A stretch of DNA of 64,000 nt, taken from NCBI RefSeq assembly GCF_933775445.1, contig NC_065876.1, forward strand, positions 28,210,001 to 28,274,000, given 5' to 3'. Numbering within the stretch: the first letter of the stretch is position 1; each line of letters starts with the position of its first letter. The position numbers and the translations under genes are program-made. This document shows, one piece after another, positions 55,883 through 64,000 of the stretch. A model generated the notes under the pieces. It did not search any database. It saw nothing but the letters and a program-made list of their open reading frames with translations, and had not been told where the DNA came from. The DNA comes from Argentina anserina. Its lineage: Eukaryota; Streptophyta; Magnoliopsida; Rosales; Rosaceae.

Positions 55883-57079
55883 ATGGAGAGAGAGACAGGG
55901 CGGCTGATGGAGCTACCGGTCGATACACTGGTTGATATTCTTTTGAGACTGCCTGCAAAGTCAGTAGGCTGCATCAAATGTGTCTCCAAGACCTTGTTAA
56001 ACACGGTGAGCAGTATGTCCTTCTCTACACTTCACACACGTTTATGGGGCGATGATGATGGTCAAATACCTCGACTGATGTATTGCACTCGCAATAAGAA
56101 TGTATTGGCTTTGCAATCACTGAAATACAAGGACAACACCTTAACAAAAGGAAGACATACAATCACAGTCTCGTCATCCACTCCTGGCTTTGTGCATTTT
56201 GTTTTCCGCAACATTATTTGCTTGGGATTCTGCTTGACTGGAGATTGCGTGTTAGTTAATGCTCTTGGGGAAAGGGGAGTTCTACGCCTGCCGGAATGTA
56301 GTTTTGCAAGACCGGACGCACAGAAGAGATTTTCTAATTCTTGGTTTGGTATGGGATTTGATGATATAACCAGTACATACAAAATTCTATGTGTTACTCG
56401 TAAAGGAGATGCTCATCTTAGACTTACAGCTACGACAGTACATGTTCTTGTATTGGGTACAAACTCGTGGAGACAAATATCCTCACTCCCTCCTTATGAG
56501 TTCTGCTGGCGGCTAGACTTGAACATCAAGCCGGTATGCGCAAATGGAGCTGTGCATTGGTTGGCAGGAACACAACTGGATCGAATAGTTTCCTTCGACT
56601 TCAGGAGTGAAGAGTTCTGTTGGACCCCTACCCCTCCCACATTACAACAAAGCTGGAACGATGACCCGAAAATGAGTTTGTTTGCTTTGAAAGGCTGTTT
56701 GGCCATTGTGAGGACAAAGAGATTCAGGTCATCTAGCAGTATCCCGAACATCGAGATATGGGTGTTGAAAGATTTTGATCAAGAAGAAAAACTCTGGGAG
56801 ATGTACTACAAGAACAAGATGCAAGACTGTTTATTCCCTCTTCAGGCCAATGGTACTTCGGGGGAATGGGAGCATGGCATATTTTGCACGACTAACAATC
56901 TTTGGGAAACCTCTATTTTCTTTTTAGATGCAAGATTCGACCATTGGGTCGTATGCCCATTAGGTGAAGTGAAAATACCCGACCCGTCCTCTATATGTAT
57001 TGAAGATTGCTATCTAGGTACATACAGTCATTCTGAGACCTTGATTTCCTTGAGAGATTATGCCGATTTGGTGATATGA
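55883..57079 (+). CDS. F-box protein with F-box-associated (FBA) domain
   Basis: This is a likely substrate receptor of an SCF ubiquitin ligase (nucleus/cytosol); its target is unknown. It is a single exon of 398 codons from ATG 55883. Residues about 8-50 form the F-box (MELPVDTLVDILLRLPAKSV, then the Cys-Val-Ser-Lys turn). The rest is an FBA beta-propeller-like region with the usual landmarks: FGMGFDDITSTYKILCV, VHVLVLGTNSWRQI, NGAVHWLAG, IVSFDFRSEEF, KGCLAIVR and EIWVLKDF. Length is typical. The truncated copy 1.5 kb upstream shows local tandem duplication, which is common in this fast-evolving family. Confidence 0.92.
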   Translation: MERETGRLMELPVDTLVDILLRLPAKSVGCIKCVSKTLLNTVSSMSFSTLHTRLWGDDDGQIPRLMYCTRNKNVLALQSLKYKDNTLTKGRHTITVSSSTPGFVHFVFRNIICLGFCLTGDCVLVNALGERGVLRLPECSFARPDAQKRFSNSWFGMGFDDITSTYKILCVTRKGDAHLRLTATTVHVLVLGTNSWRQISSLPPYEFCWRLDLNIKPVCANGAVHWLAGTQLDRIVSFDFRSEEFCWTPTPPTLQQSWNDDPKMSLFALKGCLAIVRTKRFRSSSSIPNIEIWVLKDFDQEEKLWEMYYKNKMQDCLFPLQANGTSGEWEHGIFCTTNNLWETSIFFLDARFDHWVVCPLGEVKIPDPSSICIEDCYLGTYSHSETLISLRDYADLVI

Positions 57080-57726
57080 TCATCAAGTGATTACCACCTG
57101 ATTCAAGATTATAGAGCTTCTTTGTTCTTTTGTTCTTTTCTTTAATCCTTTTCTTTTATTATTATTAGATGGTATAACATGCATATATTACGTGAAAGAT
57201 TTGAGATGCCTAACATGCATCAATGTAAACTAGACAAACTCTTTTCATATATTAGGAGACTAATAATTGCTAGCTAAAGCATGATTGCATATTCAAACTT
57301 TGCTCACCTATATAATGGATACGCGGAAGAAGTTTGAGTTCACTAAATATCTAATGGTCTTTGCCCCATTGTTACTGCATTAACAAGAAAACAACCTTAA
57401 ACGAAGCACAATGATATGGATAATGCCTTTCCCGCAAATGAGAACTTGCAGGATAATTAACCATATAACAATATCCAATATCTCAAGACAGCAAAATCGG
57501 CAAAGATTCAAAATCCGATATCTGAAAACAATGAACAGGACGAACGAGAAGGAATTGTGAATATTTTAAAGGCTCAAATCTGATTCTTATGTGCTTGATA
57601 TAGTCAACACAAAATTATCAAACAAATGCACCACGATACTTTCCACAAGACAAGTAACGAGAAATGGATCCAAGAGAATGTCAAGACTGCATAATTATGA
57701 GTCTTTTATTGCTGCATACAACCATA
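57080..57726. other. Convergent 3' flanks of the F-box and COX7c-like genes
   Basis: It contains the 3' ends of both flanking genes; nothing else was recognised. Confidence 0.4.
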
Positions 57727-60700
57727 TCAACCAGAGGCTGTTTTCTTCTGTTGGAAGATGACAGCGAATATTGGAACACCCACACCGATGCTGAAGGCAG
57801 TGAACACTCCAAGGCTCATCTTCAAAGCCTGGTGCTTCATCATGTCCAAGTTATACATGTGTTTGGAATGCATGTAGAAGGGTTCATCATGGCCATGTCC
57901 ACCCATCCTCTTCACTCCAGTTGAATGGAACCCCCTAGTAGCTGCAATAGCACAATATCCACTACAACTTAGCACATAAAGTGACAAGAACAGCACTTAG
58001 TCTAGACTTATCTATAAATCAAAGGAATACTCTTAAGTTTGGTATGAAAGCTACAATTACCAATATGCAAAGATTTACAGTAGCTTCGAACATCCACTCT
58101 CCCATTACAAGGTGGTGGTAGCCTTGCATTTGGCATTAAGGTTCTTCAAGCAAAATTAATTATGAGGATGGTTCACATGAATTTGTGCTCATTACAACAT
58201 ACCTATGTTGCACGGACACGGCAAAGAGTGGAGTGTCGGCGTGTCCGACACGTTCCGACACGCCGATACGATACGATACGCCTTTTTCTCGTATCGGACA
58301 CGCCATGTGGCGTATCAGAAAATTTGACTTTTCGACACGTTGACTACAAGCCACAACAGGTCCTCCGATCTCCGATCTCATGCGTCAGCGGTTCTGGTGC
58401 CACGCCGAGGCTCCTGGTTCTTCTTCTAGCCGGCCACAACGCAAGAGAAGCTCCACAAAGTTGCCGGAGCTCGGGAAATCGGTGATGGGTCCCCACTGCC
58501 TCAAACTTGGACTTTCCGGAATCGAGCTGAACGTCGCTTCTGCGAGTATGCTTAGAGAGAGGGGAGAGAGGCGGTAGTTGTGGTGGTGGTTTCGTGGCGA
58601 GGCGTCGCCGGACGGCGGCGGGGCGACCTGGAGAAGGTGGCACTGTGTTACTCTGTTTTGTAAGTTGTAACAGAGGAGAGAGAAAGAGAATGCCGAGGGA
58701 GAGAGAAGAGGAGAGGAGAGGAGAGGTGATGGTGTGTGGGCTAGGTGTAGGGTTTTTGGGTCTTTATAGGTTGATCTAATGGCTGAGATAAGATGAAGGA
58801 AATGAACGGATGAGATTTAAAAATGGAAATAAAAATTTCAAAGAAGTATTTTTAAACATTTCCAAAATACAAAAACTTCTAAAGTTCGTAAAAAAATAAA
58901 CTGAGCGTCAGAAAATTATTCCGCGAATACTCTCGCGCTCGTGGTGATATGTAGTTTATAACAAAAATATTAAACTATAAATTCAACATTTCGGAAAAAT
59001 ATTGGTTAACGGAATCTATTTGTTGGAAAATTAAAAAAAATAGTCTAGGGGCTCACAACGACGCCTCTACCTATTAACAGCTCTATTTGGATTTTTGTAA
59101 TTGGTGAGAGGATTATGTATATATAGGGGTAAATGACTATCTCAAGTTGTTGGATATTAATAGGCTATATGCATTTTTGTGTTTTATTGGCTATATGCAC
59201 TTTTCTATTTGAGGTCTTGAAACGAGAATATGTTTTATTGGCTAAATGCACATTTGTTAGTTGATTATTTAATATTTTTTCTTAAAATTATTGTGTAATG
59301 GATGAATTTTACAACTTAAAAATGATATTATTAATTTATTTAAGTATTAAAAAATATATATATATATATATATTTATTATTTTGCCGTATCGGAGCCGTG
59401 TCGGATGATAAGTTTTTGAGATTTTCCGTGTCGCCATGTCGCACCGTGTCGTTTCGCCGTATCCGTGTCCGTGTCCATAGCAACATACACACTTACACAG
59501 TATTTAAGTGTCTGATACTAACCCAAGAACCCATCTACTACAATCTTAACCATCCAATTTACAGATAAAATAGATAAGTCAAGGCCAAGCAAGTTATAGG
59601 CTTATAGCCCAGTAAAAGAAAAATTAAGTTCCTTAGTAAGTGGTAACAAAACAAAAATTTAGGGCAATTCCCTGAATCAAAACACAAGAAAAACATGTCA
59701 ACCCTTGATTCTGCCCCATAATCACATATTGGCCAGGTGAAATTGAGCCCTTGCACACACATAATCAAAGCGAGAAGCCATTTGGAACGGCCAAACAGAT
59801 TTTAAAATGCATAACTACAATGATAGAGATATCACTAAGACAAGAAAACACTTAACAAGTAAGAAGTTATTTGAAATAGCCAACGTGGGTGACATAAAGA
59901 TATGTGCAAGACCATTCTTTCACATAAGAGCAAAGAATAGAAACTTTTACAGAACAGAAGAAAAAGGAACTGCTTTCACTTTTCTGTATGCCCGCATGGG
60001 AACACGAGTGCCATCAGAGGCAGTTCACTCTGTTCTTTGAAAGGCATAACAAAGGAGAGTCACTAAGACTGAGTTGAACATTGGCTGAGAAGTGCATGCA
60101 GCATGATCGCCTTTTTTTTTTCTACAAAAAGTTCTATTAATATTTAATTACTACATGGCAAGACTCATTTAACTCACTAACTGTCAATGCCTTCATTTTA
60201 ACTGATTCACAGCAATACACTCCACAACGCCACAAACTAGGATTTCTCACCTGGCTGGGCAAATTTAATAATGTAATGCAATGAAACCGCAGAACAGATT
60301 CTTTGGGGAAAAATTGTTCTTCCCATTTATACAGAACCATTCCATAGCCACCAATTAGACACATACAACTATTAAGATACCAAAGAGAAATGCAATTGAT
60401 AATATCAAATCCCTACAAATCTTCCTACTAATCATACTTTTAACATCTAAAATTAACCATTCAGTTGTATGCTCGGGGGTACATCCTGGACTCGGTGGAT
60501 ATAGCAAGGATGAAACATACACTGCTACTTCAGTAACAAGGACCCCAATTATAACACTAATTACACAGGAAACCTTATTCACTGTTTAGTCCAAAGCTCG
60601 AAAGTACCATTACATTATGCAAACATTTGCTATCTTGAATATATAGTGGCCACAACCGAAAAAATAAAACAGCAGAAGACATTAAAATAACCTGATTTCG

Positions 60701-60764
60701 ATAGCGAAGCTTCTGAAGACATCAAGACCTTGGCACAGGTCCTCATCCCATTGCTCAAACTCAT
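57727..60764 (-). CDS. Small mitochondrial membrane protein, COX7c-like (2 coding exons)
   Basis: Exon 60764-60692 (donor CAG|GTTATT, phase 1) joins exon 57941-57727 (acceptor TTGCAG) to give 95 codons. The N terminus (MSLSNGMRTCAKVLMSSEA...) is basic and hydroxylated like a mitochondrial presequence. A cleavage-like ATRGFHSTG follows, then a His/Gly-rich stretch with HMYNLDMMKHQ, one membrane segment (SLGVFTAFSIGVGVPIFAVIF) and a QQKKTASG tail. The membrane segment and basic tail resemble cytochrome c oxidase subunit VIIc; plant homologues are often listed as unknown mitochondrial proteins. A second in-frame ATG at 60746 could also be used. The 2.75-kb intron hosts a hAT element. The gene model is well supported; the COX7c name is tentative. 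Confidence 0.75.
58203..59480. mobile_element. hAT-type element, 1278 bp, in the COX7c-like intron
   Basis: The left end CTATGTTGCACGGACACGG and inverted right end CTATGGACACGGACACGG match apart from a short gap. A perfect 8-bp duplication CAACATAC lies at 58195-58202 and 59481-59488. Subterminal zones are full of CGTATCGGACACG-type words. There is no transposase. The interior (58370-58790) is GC-rich and, on the minus strand, looks like a promoter with a CT-rich leader and a short frame (58643-58344), possibly captured host DNA or the transposase promoter region. Confidence 0.85.
59489..60691. other. Rest of the COX7c-like intron
   Basis: It is AT-rich with no recognisable coding or repeat structure apart from a poly-T run near 60113. 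Confidence 0.4.
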
Positions 60765-61117
60765 GTCGCAACAAACAAATTATATCTGCTACTGATAACC
60801 TGCTTCACCAGAAACACTAATCGAATGAAAAACAGAAAATAACAACCGAATTTCAATTAATTGACTTTCTAATATTAAACAATAAAACAATAGATTTCTA
60901 AGGGAAATAGTCGCCAAACTTAGTTCACAACAATTGGGACAATTGAGAAATAAACAAGCACAGATCTATGGGTACAGTCGGACCCAGAACAATCATGGAG
61001 CTCAGATTAAGCTAGCTCTTTATACAAATCGGAAATTAACAATTCACTGATTTGAGCGATTCAATGATTCAATAAAAGAAAGCAGAAGAATGTAGAAGAT
61101 GAGAGGTGAAACGTTTA

Positions 61118-61175
61118 CCTTGGGAAATGATGAAACCCTAGAACTTTCGAGCAATGCGTAGAATGACTGGGATTC
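61118..61175 (-). promoter_or_regulatory. Leader exon of the COX7c-like gene with telo-box
   Basis: On the minus strand TCTAGGGTTTCATC (telo-box orientation) precedes CCCAAG|GTAAACG, a good donor at 61120/61119. It is probably a non-coding first exon spliced to the coding exon at about 60780. Confidence 0.5.
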
Positions 61176-61199
61176 CTCTCAGAGGAGGACTTAAAAGAA

Positions 61200-63360
61200 C
61201 CAGTCGGGTCATAGAACGGGTCGAGACTTTTGAGAGCCTTGAAGCCCAATAGGTTTCATTTGAGTTGGGTTGGGGTTGGACCCAACTTCTTCATTTTCTC
61301 AATTTTGCCACCCAAACAAAACAAAAAACACTTCAATTTTCCTCAATTATCAAAAATAATTGGGAAGATCTTTCAAATGGGAGACCAATGGTGGATTAAA
61401 ATATTTTGAAAAGGTATTTGAATGAAAAAAAATGTACACATTAAATTGATTTTCAAATAATGTTAGCTCTTTTATAATTTTAATTAAGATGGAACGTGTG
61501 ATTTCGAGGATATGAGCGAATTTGTACAAAATAATGATTTTGATACAGTTTCATCATGATATTGTATAATCATACAACTAGGCATCAATGCACTCTTAGT
61601 AACAAACGTCATTAATCCAACAAACTTATCAAAGATAGCAAAGAAGCTAGAACACAATTTGTAAGTTGACTCAATTATACAATAAATGCAAGGACATGGG
61701 TAGGCAAATGAAGAGTAATTATTCTGTGTACTTGCCACACCATGTGGCATTGTCATATGGTGTACCCAGCCAATCATATTACGCTATGGTATAATTAACA
61801 TGCGAACGGTGAAAATGAAAAAAAAATTATTTATATATAAAAACCAATCAGTAATAATTACAGTAAAAAATGAACCAATAACATTAAGGGGTACCTCATA
61901 TAAGATATGTGACGGGTACATATAATAATGAGCAAATGAATAAAATCAAAGGACAAAACTAGCTAAGGGGATAAAATGGACCATGCATGTAACTATATAA
62001 TTAGCTCCAATTAGCACAGTTTTACAACGTGCGTCAATACTAATGTGCTATTTTGCTTGGACTTGCATTTCTAATCTCGCAAGTATTTCAAACTTGAGCC
62101 CAATTATGTTTGGTCATCCACGCATCGGAGGGGTTGGGTGGAGACTAACATGAATGGTGAAGTAAATGGGTTGCCATGCTTATAGGTGTGACCTTTGAAT
62201 CAAGGAAATATTTAAGCACTATTGTAGTGGGGCTCGTAGAAACTTCCTCTATTCATTTTCTCCCCCCAAACTGTTTACCTCTAAAATTTAGTTACAAGTG
62301 AGTCGTTATTATCGTGACCACAAAATGAGTTAGTTGCAATATATGTGGAATGACTTGGTCCAAAATGAGACTGAGAAGTGATCTACTTCACCTTTTATTG
62401 TTGCACCAACGTGAGTTTATGATCTTGAGTTAAAATATAGTTATAAAATATTCGTATACAACCAATATGACTGTGAACCTTTTCGCTGGTGTTTCTATCA
62501 AATAATCGAGTATTGAAACCATAATGAACTACATGACCTGCTGGCAATGTATAGAATAGGAAGCCATCGATGTATCCAAAACTCTAGCTAGCCATATCCC
62601 CCATACAAGATGATTACTGGTATCTACTTGGAAAAGGGAACAATGCCCTAATGATATTTTGTCATAGAGTACACGACGACATTATTAGCATGCATGTTGT
62701 TGAAGCAAACGAAGGACTTGTTAATTAGTTAATTTGATAGTTCACATGCATCCTTTCATGTTAGTTCTTCCTCCAACATGAGAGCTCCATTTCATATCAT
62801 GAGAGGGCAATTTACATATCAGAATTAGAAGTAGACGACACGCTTGTGAGTATCAACTACGTCCAACTAAAGAAAAACACATTATCAATGATTTTTCGTT
62901 GATCATGCTACATGCATGCTTAACCTGACCTTATTCTCTATTTTTTAAAAATGATGGACGAGTGGGTCTACCACTTCGGGCCCGGAGAGCAGATACGGTA
63001 CATGTATTCCTCATAAGTGTTTTTCACATGCGGATGATCGAACTAGTAACCTCCTATTATTAAGAATATCATATCAGCATTCGCCCAACATGCGGGTGGT
63101 GTGACTACCAATATCTTATTCTTATTTCTTAACAACCTTTATTTTATTTTATTTTAAATTTAGTCAAAAAGACTATTTTCACTTTGATTCAACGTCTTAG
63201 TGCTGTCCCGATGGTCCACCGGCTCAAAAATTCCCTACAAAGTTCAAAAAACGGGTCGGGCCATCATCCCAAATCAAATGAACGGATCGTAGACGAGGTG
63301 GCGTGACTGGCGGGCATAGACCATAAAGACGGTCGCCGTAGCCAAATCCCCTGCATGCCT
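61200..63360. other. Intergenic DNA
   Basis: No protein gene is recognised. 62945-63110 has weak SINE-like features on the minus strand (AGTTCGATCATCC resembling a B box) without a convincing A box. Confidence 0.4.
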
Positions 63361-63375
63361 ACGTGGCTACGTGAC
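63361..63375 (+). promoter_or_regulatory. Paired ACGTG motifs upstream of the GT31 gene
   Basis: ACGTGGC (63361-63367) and ACGTGAC (63369-63375) are ABRE/G-box-type cores bound by plant bZIP and bHLH factors, 8 bases apart and about 290 bases before the ATG. Confidence 0.5.
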
Positions 63376-63544
63376 ATAAATTCGCATCTGAAAACGTATA
63401 TAAAAAAAGTCGCATCTGAAAATGATAACGCCGTTGCCTAACCTCATCGCCGGACCAAAAATTGTCAAGTTGTCTCCAAAATAATGGACCCAACACCCAC
63501 GCCTAAGCTCAAAACTAGAATATTCAAAAAATGACACCCCCCCT

Positions 63545-63656
63545 TCTATAAATCTCACCCTCCTCCCATTCATTCACTTTCAGCTTCGCGCAACTCTCAC
63601 AACTTCATCTTTAGTTCATCTTTTCGTCTCTGTAAAAAAAAAAACACGCGGCGAGG
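63545..63656 (+). promoter_or_regulatory. TATA box and leader of the GT31 gene
   Basis: TCTATAAATC at about 63545-63554 is a TATA box. A leader of roughly 75 bases with CT-rich sequence and a poly-A run precedes ATG 63657. Confidence 0.6.
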
Positions 63657-64000
63657 ATGAAGAACCGAAGCTCCAGCAAGATCTCAGCTAAATGGATTCC
63701 CATTTTCTGCGTACCCTCTTTTCTTCTCGGCATGCTGATCACCAGCAGGTATAGTGTGATCTCCGTCTTGTTCATAATTTCCATATTCTGATCGGTGTAG
63801 TTGAATTATGGGTCTCAGATGGTTGGTTTTAGTAGAATGTGGGCAGTTCCCGAATCCAACGGTCAGTTCATTTCGACTCGTCGTCAGGAGCAAGAGCTTC
63901 AGATTGTGTCCGAAGATTGCGCGACTAAAAAGGTTAGGATATTATTGGTCTTGAAATGGAAACTCTTTAGTTTGAGTTTGGTGTTCTGTTTTTTAAAGAA
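63657..64000 (+). CDS. Beta-1,3-galactosyltransferase-like (GT31) gene, 5' part only
   Basis: Exon 1 is 63657-63748 and exon 2 is 63836-63932, joined in phase (2+1); the gene then runs off the window. The start MKNRSSSKISAKWIP is followed by a hydrophobic signal anchor (IFCVPSFLLGMLI), then RMWAVPESNGQF and EQELQIVSEDCATKK. These match the N-terminal anchor and DUF4094-type stem of plant Golgi GT31 galactosyltransferases, which modify arabinogalactan or N-glycans. Exon 2 has tandem acceptors (TTTTAGTAG). The second gives the family-like RMW join; the first would add one serine. The catalytic domain is not in the window. Confidence 0.8.

Noticed and set aside
62945..63110. Minus-strand SINE
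   Set aside because: Only a weak B-box-like word is visible, with no A box at the right distance and no target duplication.

Overview
The window is nuclear DNA of a flowering plant. Its genes carry GT-AG introns (plus one GC-AG), TATA boxes and telo-box leaders (AAACCCTA), and it is dense in plant transposons. The proteins look eudicot, possibly Rosaceae, but that is an impression and was not tested. Nothing suggests organelle, bacterial or viral origin.

Layout. 1-5.1 kb: a two-exon minus-strand gene for a small Agenet/Tudor-like protein with a proline-rich tail. 5.1-18.4 kb: a transposon block holding a 3.0-kb non-autonomous hAT filled with a ~505-bp tandem array, a Mutator-like element with a nested solo LTR, a truncated Ty3/Gypsy chromovirus, a truncated Ty1/Copia element, a SAR1 pseudogene and a MITE-like repeat. 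18.46-26.1 kb: the 20-exon gene for the TFIIH helicase XPB on the minus strand, with an apparent one-base frame break near its N terminus. 26-37 kb: mainly MITEs and hAT elements with 8-bp target duplications, including a hAT split by a 2.8-kb LTR-like unit, a long foldback and a second SAR1 pseudogene. 38.0-40.6 kb: translation initiation factor eIF5 (minus), with a 5'UTR intron and a 70-codon upstream ORF. 42.3-45.4 kb: aspartate-semialdehyde dehydrogenase pseudogene. 47.2-51.1 kb: an intact four-exon RNA-dependent RNA polymerase of RDR1 type (plus). 51.8-52.8 kb: remnants of a CCA-adding tRNA nucleotidyltransferase gene, interrupted by a Copia 3' end flanked by 90-bp direct repeats. 53.7-57.1 kb: an F-box pseudogene and an intact F-box gene. 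57.7-61.2 kb: a small mitochondrial COX7c-like gene whose large intron carries a 1.28-kb hAT. 63.66 kb to the end: first two exons of a GT31 beta-1,3-galactosyltransferase-like gene.

The genes form no operon or cluster. XPB (transcription and repair), eIF5 (translation) and the COX7c-like protein (respiration) are housekeeping; RDR1 makes dsRNA for silencing; the F-box protein probably selects targets for ubiquitination. Exon borders were placed by splice consensus, phase continuity and family resemblance recalled from memory. No alignment or database search was run.
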